DNA from: Dysosmobacter segnis
GTDB taxonomy: Bacteria > Bacillota > Clostridia > Oscillospirales > Oscillospiraceae
NCBI RefSeq assembly: GCF_014297285.1
Contig: NZ_JACOQI010000002.1
Coordinates: 323,786 to 387,785 of the forward strand
Direction of reading: 5' to 3'
DNA: 64,000 nt
The number at the start of each line of letters is the position of its first letter. Position 1 is the stretch's first letter. The translations under genes were made by a program, and so were the position numbers. The notes under the pieces were generated by a model. That model was not told where the DNA came from. It saw nothing but the letters and a program-made list of their open reading frames with translations, and searched no databases. Shown here piece after piece: positions 17,560 through 24,723 of this stretch.

Positions 17560-18130
17560 AGTTTCAACCAGAACCCCGCCGCTCATTTCCCTTTATTTCT
17601 GCCAAGAAAGAGGCGACCCTGACTATGGGTCTTGCCTCTGGGCAGTTTTTAACTTCGATCTCGAACGATATGAGCTGTCCATTACATCCGACTGTGGGAA
17701 CTACGCCTACGGTTGGGTTCCTACGCACAAGAGCGAGAGCTTTATGCACCTCATGGCAAGGTTAGACTCCGGCTATTTGCTGGATAAACTCGCCAGCCCG
17801 TGCGTTATCAACGAAGAAGCCACCTTTGAGGCTGTAAAAGAACTCATGGAGGCTTTGGGCGTTGATTTCTCAGAGACAGATCGTTGGGGAGACCCCGTAT
17901 TCGATATGGACGAAATCAAAGACAGTTGCTATCAGAGCAACGAGCGAGATGTCCACGATGCCTTGGAGCGAAAGTTCGAGGGCACGTCTATGGAGACCTG
18001 TGACGACTATGATCTCTGGAGCTGTATTCAAAAAGACTTCACGACCAACGCTAAGAAAATTGTGCAGGTCTTCATGGAATACATTCAACCTGTGTGCAAA
18101 AAGATTTCTGATGACGAAAAGAGAGGTTGA
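17552..18130 (+). CDS. phage protein of unknown function
   Basis: This 192-residue acidic protein starts within the previous gene after GAAAGGAG. No motif is recognised. Confidence 0.5.
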   Translation: MAKVSTRTPPLISLYFCQERGDPDYGSCLWAVFNFDLERYELSITSDCGNYAYGWVPTHKSESFMHLMARLDSGYLLDKLASPCVINEEATFEAVKELMEALGVDFSETDRWGDPVFDMDEIKDSCYQSNERDVHDALERKFEGTSMETCDDYDLWSCIQKDFTTNAKKIVQVFMEYIQPVCKKISDDEKRG

Positions 18131-18131
18131 G

Positions 18132-18386
18132 ATGGCAGCAATAAAAATCCCCAAGTATATCCGCCAAAAAATGCACCGCATCGCTCACCTTCACGCTACA
18201 GCAAACAAAGAAATGCAAGTAGTAGAAGCGTGGCTGGAAAATCAGGGCTTCGACACATCCATGCAGGGACTGAGATGTGGAAACGGCTATTCTCTTGAAG
18301 AGCTGGATTATGGAAATGATTGCACCGACGAACTTTGCGAGAGCATGGAAAACGGTTTCGGTTTGACAAATGAAAGGAGCGTTTGA
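18132..18386 (+). CDS. small phage protein of unknown function
   Basis: This 84-residue protein has a basic N-terminal third (KIPKYIRQKMHRIAHLHA) and an acidic C-terminus. The ATG is 1 base after the previous stop, with GAGAGG upstream. No family recognised. Confidence 0.5.
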   Translation: MAAIKIPKYIRQKMHRIAHLHATANKEMQVVEAWLENQGFDTSMQGLRCGNGYSLEELDYGNDCTDELCESMENGFGLTNERSV

Positions 18387-18387
18387 C

Positions 18388-18564
18388 ATGAAGCCCGGTG
18401 ACAAAGTTGTAATGAACAACAAGTATTACGTGAGTGCGGAAAATAAAAGTCGCATCTGGACGGTAGCATCAGAGCCGTGGATGTGCTGTGGCACTCTCGT
18501 TGTAAAACTGAAAGGGAAATCTGGCGGCTATGCTGTTGATGGACTGGACATTATTTCCGAATGA
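18388..18564 (+). CDS. small phage protein, SH3-like barrel suspected
   Basis: This 58-residue protein starts MKPGDKVVMNNKYY, typical of small beta-barrel proteins beginning with a PGDKV turn. The start at 18388 is set by AAGGAG upstream. Function unknown. Confidence 0.5.
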   Translation: MKPGDKVVMNNKYYVSAENKSRIWTVASEPWMCCGTLVVKLKGKSGGYAVDGLDIISE

Positions 18565-18578
18565 AACGAGGCTTTTAT

Positions 18579-18920
18579 ATGAATAACGAAAAAATTTGCC
18601 CTGTATACAGCGCTTCCGATAATACTGCCCGCAAGTGTATCAAAGAAGAATGTGGGTGGTGGTGCGATCAATGCAATGCTTGTGCTGTAGTATCCGCGTC
18701 CGACAGTGATATCTATGTTCTGTACTACACACCGGGAGCAGAGTCAGTCGAGGAACTGACGTTTATGTACAACGAGGCTAAAAAAGCCGTAGCACCGAGA
18801 CCTATCATCGCATTACCTACCAGCCTCTCGCTCAAAGAAATATCAAAACAAGAACTCTTGAATATTATCTCCAAAACTCTGTGCAAAGATAAAGCCGATC
18901 ATGATGATCGAGGAGAATAA
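18579..18920 (+). CDS. small Cys-rich phage protein
   Basis: This 113-residue protein has CIKEECGWWCDQCNAC near residues 20-35, a dense Cys cluster that probably binds metal. The start at 18579 fits ACGAGG upstream better than the ATG at 18561. Function unknown. Confidence 0.5.
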   Translation: MNNEKICPVYSASDNTARKCIKEECGWWCDQCNACAVVSASDSDIYVLYYTPGAESVEELTFMYNEAKKAVAPRPIIALPTSLSLKEISKQELLNIISKTLCKDKADHDDRGE

Positions 18921-18922
18921 CC

Positions 18923-19126
18923 ATGAGAGCAACAAAGCAATTCAATAACGTAGACACCCAGAGTAAAATCGCGATCAACACTGACGAGCTTCAGGCCATG
19001 TTGAGTTGTGGCCGGTATTCTGCCGTACAGATTGGCGAGGCTGCTGAGGCTCGTATCCAGATCGGGAAGCGAATCTTCTGGAATGTCGAAAAGATCAAAA
19101 GCTACATCAACTCTATTTCTGTATAG
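18923..19126 (+). CDS. xis: excisionase-like / MerR-type small HTH protein
   Basis: This 67-residue protein has the layout of small Tn916 Xis-type or MerR-fold excisionases: a helix-turn-helix (ELQAMLSCGRYSAVQIGEAA), a wing (IQIGKRIFWNVEKI) and a final helix. Such proteins bend attachment-site DNA and steer the integrase to excision. The integrase gene is 2.5 kb downstream. It could also be a plain transcription regulator. Confidence 0.65.
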   Translation: MRATKQFNNVDTQSKIAINTDELQAMLSCGRYSAVQIGEAAEARIQIGKRIFWNVEKIKSYINSISV

Positions 19127-19137
19127 GAGACTGCCGT

Positions 19138-19350
19138 ATGAACATTTACCTAACCATCATGGTGACAGTCTTAGTCCTTACTCAGATTGTCCGCATCGTT
19201 CAAAACACCATTCAGCTTCGCCGGCAGTATAAGCTGTTTCAGGCTCAACTCGGACAGTTGGATGACATCACCCAAGAGGATCTTGATGTGCAACGCAGAG
19301 CATATCGTTTGATCGTAGATCACTTTGAACGCAAGGGGAGTGAGGCGTAA
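19138..19350 (+). CDS. small single-span membrane protein
   Basis: This 70-residue protein has one hydrophobic segment (residues 2-21) and a charged helical C-terminus. It overlaps the next gene by one base (TAATG). Function unknown. Confidence 0.5.
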   Translation: MNIYLTIMVTVLVLTQIVRIVQNTIQLRRQYKLFQAQLGQLDDITQEDLDVQRRAYRLIVDHFERKGSEA

Positions 19351-19760
19351 TGACCAAAAAAGAAGCCATTCATTTCCTCTATCAAATTGCCGATGAGATA
19401 CGGTCATTCCTTGACAAAACCTCATCCCCCAAAGGGCAATGGACTTCTCACAAACGCCTCGAAGCATTAAGTATGGCAATTTCCGCCTTATACGATCTGT
19501 TCCAGGCCGAAGAAGACGGCAGGCTAATCATCCCGCCTTGTAAAGTAGGAGATACGGTATGGGTTATCACTGGCACAGCAATAAAGCTCTGTACCGTAGA
19601 TCGCATTCATATTTTGGGGAACGGGCAAGTGCAAATAAGGGCGAAATACTTTGTCACAGATAATATCTACCTGTATCCCGATATGTTTGGGAAAACTGTG
19701 TTTCTAACTTGCGCCGAAGCGGAAGCTGCCATAGAAGCACGGAAGGGAGGCAAAGAGTAA
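19350..19760 (+). CDS. phage protein of unknown function
   Basis: This 136-residue protein has an N-terminal helical part, then a small beta domain (CKVGDTVWVITG) and a helical end rich in Ala/Glu (CAEAEAAIEARKGGKE). This type is common in clostridial prophages but has no assigned role. It overlaps neighbours by one base at each end. Confidence 0.55.
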   Translation: MTKKEAIHFLYQIADEIRSFLDKTSSPKGQWTSHKRLEALSMAISALYDLFQAEEDGRLIIPPCKVGDTVWVITGTAIKLCTVDRIHILGNGQVQIRAKYFVTDNIYLYPDMFGKTVFLTCAEAEAAIEARKGGKE

Positions 19761-19936
19761 TGACCAACTATGAAAACTTAAAAGCCGCAGCGCAAAGTCT
19801 GGGCGACTTCTGTGACAACCACGAAGACTGTGACGGCTGCACATTGAGCGCACTGTGCGAGTGTATGCCGGCAGCTCTCCCGAAGTTGATAAATGCGATT
19901 GCCGAGAACAAAGAGAAAAGCGGGGGCAAGAAATGA
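19760..19936 (+). CDS. small Cys-containing phage protein
   Basis: This 58-residue protein has CDNHEDCDGCTLSALCEC near residues 18-35, a likely metal-binding Cys cluster. A GGAGG lies upstream. It overlaps the lipoprotein gene by 4 bases. Function unknown. Confidence 0.5.
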   Translation: MTNYENLKAAAQSLGDFCDNHEDCDGCTLSALCECMPAALPKLINAIAENKEKSGGKK

Positions 19937-20124
19937 AACGAGTATTTGCGATCCTTCTGACAGCAATGTTGCTAACCGGGTGTACTTCGGAAAATGTACG
20001 TGCGATACAGAGCAGCAGCACAAGCATCACGATTACGACATACAACAACTATTCAGTTCAAGGATATACCATCCGAGAAATAGGGGACGGCTATGTGGTA
20101 ACGGTGGAGGTGAATCCAAAATGA
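19933..20124 (+). CDS. small lipoprotein
   Basis: This 63-residue protein begins with a signal peptide and lipobox (ILLTAMLLTGC, lipidated Cys near residue 17), leaving a mature part of about 47 residues. Small lipoproteins in prophages sometimes act in superinfection exclusion, but nothing here shows that. It overlaps both neighbours by 4 bases. Confidence 0.6.
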   Translation: MKRVFAILLTAMLLTGCTSENVRAIQSSSTSITITTYNNYSVQGYTIREIGDGYVVTVEVNPK

Positions 20125-20543
20125 CCATGGAAGAAGCTATCCAACAGTTGGATGGGGCCGAAATGATGGTCTTAAACCGCGAGATCACCCAGTTCAATCA
20201 GGCTATCATTATGGCAATCTCAGCCCTCCGCACCCAACAGAAGCAGGCGAACGAATGTACAAAGTGCCAAAGCGATAAGATCAGACATAAACAAGAGTCT
20301 GTACACAATGATCCTCTGGTGCTTGATGAGCTGCGACAGATGCGCGGCGAACCTGTATGGTGTAAAGAGTTAGAATGCTACGGCATTGTGAAGATGGAGA
20401 AAGTCGGGAGATGGGCGAACGAGCTATTTTTGGTTGGAACATGGCATAATGGCGATGTCGCCGTAAACTTTGAGTACGACATCAAATCACGCGGTCTTAC
20501 GCTTTACCGGCATAAGCCGGAGGAGGTGCAAGATGAACTTTAA
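20121..20543 (+). CDS. phage protein of unknown function
   Basis: This 140-residue protein has a helical N-terminus (MTMEEAIQQLDGAEMMV) and a C-terminal beta-rich part (GEPVWCKELECYGIVKMEK). That pattern is frequent in clostridial prophage accessory proteins. No function is recognised. Confidence 0.55.
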   Translation: MTMEEAIQQLDGAEMMVLNREITQFNQAIIMAISALRTQQKQANECTKCQSDKIRHKQESVHNDPLVLDELRQMRGEPVWCKELECYGIVKMEKVGRWANELFLVGTWHNGDVAVNFEYDIKSRGLTLYRHKPEEVQDEL

Positions 20544-20700
20544 GCAGTTTGTCCGGTGGAGGTTGGTTTGCTTTGTTCAAACTCATATCAGACATTGCCA
20601 GGAATGCCTTGGTAGTAATGGGCACTGCCAAGAGTGTAACGACTGGCACCACTTATTCCGCAGAGACTGGCAACGGACGTATTGGAGAAGGAAGTTCTGA
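20533..20700 (+). CDS. small basic Cys/His phage protein
   Basis: This 55-residue protein has a CQEC pair near 22-25, CQECNDWHH near 32-40 and many Arg/Trp. Its start is set by GGAGGTGCAAG upstream, 11 bases inside the previous gene. It may be a tiny zinc-binding protein. Confidence 0.45.
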   Translation: MNFKQFVRWRLVCFVQTHIRHCQECLGSNGHCQECNDWHHLFRRDWQRTYWRRKF

Positions 20701-20702
20701 TC

Positions 20703-20918
20703 ATGAGCAATAATGCGAACTGCATTACCTGTAGGCATAAAAAGGACTTCTTAGTTCCGTGCGATTGGTTGAAAAACCAAAGAGCAGTGATTATGCCGCC
20801 CTGCCCAAGATACGAGTCCGAAGAGGAGGATACCGATGCCCGAATTAAACTTAAAGCCATTACCTTGCCCATTTTGCGGCAGCACAAAGCTGAAAGTCGA
20901 TCAGAAAACAAGCAGTAA
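20703..20918 (+). CDS. small phage protein of unknown function
   Basis: This 71-residue protein has CITCRHKKDFLVPC at the N-terminus and a charged tail. Its 3' end overlaps the Lar-like gene by 83 bases, so the last third is read in two frames. Confidence is limited. Confidence 0.4.
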   Translation: MSNNANCITCRHKKDFLVPCDWLKNQRAVIMPPCPRYESEEEDTDARIKLKAITLPILRQHKAESRSENKQ

Positions 20919-21141
20919 TACAAAGTGGAACTCCGAAACAGGTCGATGCGATAAGCTGGTCGTCGTTACAGTTCGTTGTAACAAATGCCACACGAGAGGC
21001 CCGACAGTCTCTATGTATGCAGGGTGGTACGATCGGCCTACTCAGGTCTTGAATAATGCTGCTATCGAAGCCTGGAACCAGCGTATCGAAAAGGAGGCGA
21101 CTAACGATGCCGGCAATGGGGATCTTAAACGAGAAACCTAA
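20836..21141 (+). CDS. Lar-family (restriction alleviation-like) protein
   Basis: This 101-residue protein has the Lar pattern: LKPLPCPFCGS at residues 6-16, a second CNKCHTRGPTV pair near 53-63 and the ending AAIEAWNQR near 79-87. The family is named for Rac prophage Lar, which eases type I restriction. Most members are just prophage zinc-ribbon proteins of unknown activity. GAGGAGG precedes the start. It is the last gene of the rightward phage unit. Confidence 0.75.
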   Translation: MPELNLKPLPCPFCGSTKLKVDQKTSSNTKWNSETGRCDKLVVVTVRCNKCHTRGPTVSMYAGWYDRPTQVLNNAAIEAWNQRIEKEATNDAGNGDLKRET

Positions 21142-21159
21142 TACCGTTTGTTGTTGATA

Positions 21160-21195
21160 GCAAAAAAAGAGCGTAGGTGAAAGCCCTACGCTCTT
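21160..21195 (-). terminator. terminator of the repressor gene
   Basis: The perfect 11-bp stem AAGAGCGTAGG / CCTACGCTCTT (21167-21195) is followed, on the minus strand, by a run of seven U. It closes the minus-strand repressor transcript just past its stop and may also slow the converging phage unit. Confidence 0.85.
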
Positions 21196-21201
21196 ATAGC
21201 T

Positions 21202-21414
21202 TTAGATTTCTTTGCCGTTGTCATTACTAATGAACCGGCCTTCAAAATGACAATCCATAGCGTCGGCAATTTCTATCAATTCTCTCTCGCTGAAATTGTC
21301 TCGCTTCAACTTGCCGCTGAGATTTTGAGAGGTACATCCGAGTCGAGAGGATAACTCTTTCAGGTTCATATTACGCTTGATCAGTGCAATCCGAATTTTC
21401 TCAGCCATTGGCAT
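21202..21414 (-). CDS. XRE-family repressor-like HTH protein
   Basis: This 70-residue protein is a single Cro/C1-type helix-turn-helix. The recognition part is LKELSSRLGCTSQNLSGKLKRDNF (about residues 18-41), read here from the pattern of Leu/Ser-Gln positions. It has no C-terminal protease domain, so it is a short Cro-like regulator. The ATG at 21414 has GGAGG 7 bases upstream. It faces away from the integrase gene, with both promoters in the shared gap, which is the layout of a lysogeny switch. Confidence 0.82.
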   Translation of the reverse strand: MPMAEKIRIALIKRNMNLKELSSRLGCTSQNLSGKLKRDNFSERELIEIADAMDCHFEGRFISNDNGKEI

Positions 21415-21440
21415 AATAGCACCTCCCAACTTTTAATTTC

Positions 21441-21469
21441 ATTGTAAATCGAGCAACTACGAAAATCAA
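21441..21469 (-). promoter_or_regulatory. promoter of the repressor gene
   Basis: On the minus strand, TTGATT (21464-21469) and TACAAT (21441-21446) are spaced 17 bases apart, 27 bases before the repressor start. Confidence 0.6.
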
Positions 21470-21507
21470 TAGAAAATTTCAAGAGTAAGTAAATGATGAT
21501 TTTCTTC

Positions 21508-21536
21508 TTGACATAGGTAATCGCTCAAGATATTAT
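21508..21536 (+). promoter_or_regulatory. promoter of the integrase gene
   Basis: TTGACA (21508-21513) and TATTAT (21531-21536) have a 17-base spacer, about 45 bases before the integrase start. It lies in the divergent gap with the repressor, so repressor control is plausible. Confidence 0.75.
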
Positions 21537-21581
21537 GTAACTGGAGAATTACCACCCATACAAAAGCAAGGAGGAGATAGT

Positions 21582-22856
21582 ATGGCTGGATTAAAACGAA
21601 CGGACAACAAAGGCCGTATCCTTAAAGACGGCGAGTCCCAGAGAAAAGATGGGTCGTACCGATATCGTTACACTGATGCTGACGGCATCCGCCATGACGT
21701 GTATAGTAAGCGGCTCGTTCCCACTGACCGCGTTCCTCCGGGCTGTAAAGACGACCTTAGCCTGAGAGAAAAGGAACGCAAAATCAACCGTGATCTGGAA
21801 GACGGGATCAAAGCTGCGGTCGAAAACAAAGCCACCCTCAATGATTTGTTTGAGCTGTATATGGCAAACAAACCCGAACTAAAAGATACCACCCGCAGCA
21901 ACTATCTTTATATGTACAACAAGTACGTACGAAATGATATTGGCAAGAAGAAAATTGCCAGTATCAAATACTCAGATGTCAAGGCTTTTTATAATAAGCT
22001 CATCAAAGAAAAGGGCTTCAAGCCAAACTCAATGGAAATCATTCACACCATCATCCACCCCATATTTACTCTGGCCGTCCGTGATAATTACATCCGTATC
22101 AACCCGGCTACCGGAGCGATGGCAGAAATCAAAAAGAGCAACAACTGGGAGAAACCCAAGCGCCACTCATTGAGTATCGCAGAGCAGTCTGCTTTTATTG
22201 AGTATGTAAAGGGGCATAAGGTTTATAATCATTGGCTCCCCGTTTTCACAGTTTTACTTGGTACAGGATGCCGCATTGGTGAAGTTGTAGGCTTGCGCTG
22301 GGAAGATTGCGATTTCGATGATGGGATTATTAGCATTAACCACAATATGGTTTATCGAAAATATGTGGACGAAGAAAAAGCAAGGTTCCATATTGTAACC
22401 CCCAAAACAGAGGCAGGTGTCCGTATCGTTCCTATGTTGTCAGAGGTTAGGGCTGCTCTGGAAGCGGAATGGGAAACTCAAAAGATAATCGGGTTCAATG
22501 AGTCTGTCGTTGATGGATATGTCGGCTTCATCTTCCAGAACCGATACGGCGATCCTCTGTCTCCTCACAGTGTCAACCGAGCCATAGATCGTATCTGTGC
22601 TGCCTATGTCGAAGACGAAACGGTACGGGCCGATCAGGAAGGGCGCGACCCCGTATTGATCCGGCATTTTTCCGCACACAACCTACGCCATACCTTCTGC
22701 ACTCGCTTTTGCGAAAACGAAAAGAACATCAAGGTCATCCAAGAGATTATGGGCCACGCCGACATTGAAACCACAATGAACATTTACGCGGAAGCTACCA
22801 AGGAGAAAAAGCAAGAGTCGTTCTCCAATCTCGAAGGGAAAATAAAGATCTCTTGA
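21582..22856 (+). CDS. int: tyrosine-type site-specific integrase
   Basis: This 424-residue integrase has an N-terminal arm-binding/SAM-like domain (core-binding, about 85-190) and a C-terminal catalytic domain. The catalytic domain holds Arg in GTGCRIGEVVGLRW (about 226-239), HNLRHTFC (about 366-373), GHADIETTMNIYAE (about 388-401) and the nucleophile Tyr in the last motif. It integrates and excises the element together with the Xis-like protein. The length is typical and the catalytic residues are present. AGGAGGAG precedes the ATG. Confidence 0.95.
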   Translation: MAGLKRTDNKGRILKDGESQRKDGSYRYRYTDADGIRHDVYSKRLVPTDRVPPGCKDDLSLREKERKINRDLEDGIKAAVENKATLNDLFELYMANKPELKDTTRSNYLYMYNKYVRNDIGKKKIASIKYSDVKAFYNKLIKEKGFKPNSMEIIHTIIHPIFTLAVRDNYIRINPATGAMAEIKKSNNWEKPKRHSLSIAEQSAFIEYVKGHKVYNHWLPVFTVLLGTGCRIGEVVGLRWEDCDFDDGIISINHNMVYRKYVDEEKARFHIVTPKTEAGVRIVPMLSEVRAALEAEWETQKIIGFNESVVDGYVGFIFQNRYGDPLSPHSVNRAIDRICAAYVEDETVRADQEGRDPVLIRHFSAHNLRHTFCTRFCENEKNIKVIQEIMGHADIETTMNIYAEATKEKKQESFSNLEGKIKIS

Positions 22857-22869
22857 TGGAGGGTTTCAA

Positions 22870-23451
22870 ATGGGAAAGCTAATCGACCTCACCGGGCGAA
22901 CATTTGATATGCTGACCGTTGTAAAAAGGGTGGACGATAGGAAACCAGGTCGTCCTATGTGGCTATGCCAGTGTGAGTGTGGCAATACCGCCGTTATTTC
23001 TTCAACCAATTTGTTGAAGAAGAACGGGACAAAATCATGTGGATGTCTTCGGCACCAGCAATCACCTACCCTCATTGATCTGAAAAGCAGAACATTCGGA
23101 AAACTGACAGTGATACAGAAAGACCCAGAAGCAGAACCAGGCAAAGCGAAGTGGATCTGCGAATGCGAGTGCGGAAATATCGTATCTGTACTCTCTGACA
23201 GCCTCCGCAGCGACAAAACTAAATCTTGCGGTTGCTCCCAGTTCCAAATCAAGCACGACCTTACAGACCAGACCTTTGGTTTTCTCAAAGTGATTGAGCC
23301 GGTAAAGAACACAAGAATCAGAAGCAATGAAACCCGCTGGAAGTGCCTCTGTCAGAATTGCGGACGCACAGTGGAAGTTAGCAGCTATTGGCTGCGGCAT
23401 AGCGATCCATACGGTCATTGCAAATGCACCAGATTTAACAAACCTCGATAA
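22870..23451 (+). CDS. three-repeat zinc-ribbon-like DNA-binding candidate
   Basis: This 193-residue protein is built of three tandem copies of a module of about 60-65 residues. Each starts with (D)LTGRTFDMLTVV-like sequence, has W-x-C-x-C-x-CG in the middle, and in the first two copies ends in KSCGC. The third copy is more divergent (WKCLCQNCG, HCKC). Modules of this kind occur alone in phage and transposon proteins and near homing endonucleases. I infer nucleic-acid binding through zinc. It lies 14 bases after int, so it may be cotranscribed. Confidence 0.65.
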   Translation: MGKLIDLTGRTFDMLTVVKRVDDRKPGRPMWLCQCECGNTAVISSTNLLKKNGTKSCGCLRHQQSPTLIDLKSRTFGKLTVIQKDPEAEPGKAKWICECECGNIVSVLSDSLRSDKTKSCGCSQFQIKHDLTDQTFGFLKVIEPVKNTRIRSNETRWKCLCQNCGRTVEVSSYWLRHSDPYGHCKCTRFNKPR

Positions 23452-23561
23452 AAGCCCGTAGGCGGCTCTCAGAGCGTTCAATCTCTTTACTGGTGAAACT
23501 ACACTCTTAAATCCTAATCGTCGCTCCTGAGCTATCCTGGGTGGCGCAAAAGAACAAAATA

Positions 23562-23601
23562 GGGTACAGAAATCCGTCGAGGAAATCTGTACCCTTGTTT
23601 T
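23562..23601 (+). terminator. terminator after the integrase unit
   Basis: The stem GGGTACAGA / TCTGTACCC (23562-23570 with 23586-23594, plus inner TCC/GGA) is followed by TTGTTTT. It ends the rightward int-zinc-repeat transcript. The 110 bases between the gene stop and this hairpin show nothing I recognise. Confidence 0.8.
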
Positions 23602-23603
23602 AT

Positions 23604-23637
23604 AAAAAAATAGGGAGCCAGCATTAAGCCAGCTCCC
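23604..23637 (-). terminator. terminator of the toxN gene
   Basis: A stem-loop (GGGAGC / GCTCCC with inner G-U pairs, 23613-23637) is followed by seven U on the minus strand, 11 bases beyond the toxN stop. Confidence 0.8.
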
Positions 23638-23647
23638 ATAGAAGGTT

Positions 23648-24139
23648 TTACTTGTGACGATATTCTTTACACTTCGTTTCCAACAATACGAAGTCATTAC
23701 ACCTTTTCGCCAACGGTGTCTTGTCACCATTTATTTGCTTATGCTTATATAAAGCAGCTGCGTTCTTTCTGATTTTCTCTTGAATTGATTTAATGAACCG
23801 ATACTCTGCCAAAAGAAGTGACCTATATGACGGGTCTCTTACCTGGTTAAAATTCACATATCGGCACTCCGAAATAGGAACGGGGAACATATTATTCAAA
23901 TTGATTACAGCATAATCCTCAACCTTTAGGAAATCAAGCCCTTCCTTCATCTTTCTATGCTTTGGTTTGAATGAAGAAAGCGGGGCAAAATAGTCAAAGC
24001 CATTGATCTGTAAAACTACCCCTATGTACTTTCGTTCATTAGCTTGTCCCTTTTGACGATTATGAAAAAGGTGTGGCGCATATGGAACCAAGTAGTCAAT
24101 ATACGCTGCGTCAATTTCATAAATCTTTATGCTTTCCAT
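23648..24139 (-). CDS. toxN: type III toxin endoribonuclease, ToxN/AbiQ family
   Basis: This 163-residue protein matches the ToxN/AbiQ fold in order. It has IYEIDAAYIDYLVPY at the start, KYIGVVLQINGFDYFAPLSS near 38-57, the AVINLNNMFPVP strand near 78-89, then the helical YRSLLLAEYRFIKS near 106-119 and the ending CNDFVLLETKCKEY. ToxN enzymes cut RNA and are held inactive by a repeat RNA encoded just upstream; known systems abort phage infection and stabilise mobile DNA. The start is the ATG at 24139 with GGAGGG upstream. The gene is last in the element, next to lysS. Family assignment is strong; activity is not tested. Confidence 0.88.
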   Translation of the reverse strand: MESIKIYEIDAAYIDYLVPYAPHLFHNRQKGQANERKYIGVVLQINGFDYFAPLSSFKPKHRKMKEGLDFLKVEDYAVINLNNMFPVPISECRYVNFNQVRDPSYRSLLLAEYRFIKSIQEKIRKNAAALYKHKQINGDKTPLAKRCNDFVLLETKCKEYRHK

Positions 24140-24160
24140 ATTCCCTCCATTCAAACAGAA

Positions 24161-24316
24161 AGGGCGGGCACGAAGCCCGCCCTCCTGTTACAATCGCATT
24201 CTGAGTAGCGAAACACTCACTTGTAACTTTCTTGATCATAGAGTCAAGAGAAACTCACTCGATAACTTTCTCACTTAGGGCTGAGATACACCCCTGTTAA
24301 GAGTATTCCTACTCCT
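24161..24316 (-). ncRNA. toxI: type III antitoxin RNA (ToxI-like) with terminator
   Basis: Between a consensus promoter and toxN, the minus strand carries imperfect tandem repeats with a period of about 39 bases. GAAAGTTA begins a unit at 24270 and again at 24231, each followed by a GTGAG...TTTC...ACTC pattern; a weaker third unit precedes them. A GC-rich hairpin (GGGCGGGC-TTCGT-GCCCGCCC, 24182-24162) with a U-rich tail then separates the RNA from the toxin ribosome site. This is the standard type III layout: repeat antitoxin RNA, leaky terminator, toxin. Exact ends and unit phase are inferred. Confidence 0.8.
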
Positions 24317-24322
24317 AAGTAT

Positions 24323-24351
24323 ATTATAAGTGCTTCACCCGAATTTGTCAA
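24323..24351 (-). promoter_or_regulatory. consensus promoter of the toxI-toxN locus
   Basis: On the minus strand, TTGACA (24351-24346) and TATAAT (24328-24323) are separated by exactly 17 bases, a perfect sigma-A consensus. Strong constant transcription fits the need for excess antitoxin RNA. Confidence 0.9.
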
Positions 24352-24360
24352 GTAGTAAAG

Positions 24361-24723
24361 TCTGCCACATAATGAGCCATCCAGTCAGGCATCTTCGCAC
24401 GGAAGGTATCTGGCAACTTTAATTGTCGAAAGGCGAAACGATTTTGTCAAACAAGAGTATGGCAACTACTCCACACTCTTCACCAAGCATCGCTTGGGTG
24501 ATCTTGCCGATCTAAAATTGTTTTTGAAATAAGAGGCTCTTCCAACCCTCCATATTTCAACTTCTCAACCCGCGTAATTTTGCTGGGGTAACTCTGGGGT
24601 TTTGAAATGAAATGGGGTAAAGCTGGGGTAAAATGAAAATTGCCTCTCAATTTATGCAATTCTTTTATTCATAAACAGGAATTTTACCACTGTTTTTGCC
24701 TGTTCTTGAACTTTTTCCAGAGA
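24361..24723. other. gap holding the probable element/chromosome junction
   Basis: There is no gene I can support in these 363 bases. At 24588-24637 there are four direct copies of TGGGGT (three as TGGGGTAA). Repeats of this kind are often seen next to attachment sites of tyrosine-integrase elements and may be arm-type sites. Short open frames on both strands (for example one ending MPDWMAHYVADFTT on the minus strand just before the toxI promoter) may be relics. The exact attachment core cannot be fixed because the other end lies outside the window. A weak hairpin (AACAGG/CCTGTT, about 24675-24705) may end the lysS transcript. Confidence 0.45.

Noticed and set aside
24181..24316. Tandem repeats considered as a CRISPR array
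   Set aside because: Only two to three imperfect units without distinct spacers, and placed before a ToxN gene; the type III antitoxin explanation fits all parts.
24419..24490. Short minus-strand frame beginning like an amidotransferase N-terminus (Met-x-x-Glu-Glu-Cys-Gly-Val)
   Set aside because: Only 23 codons, without ribosome site or continuation; resemblance is probably chance.
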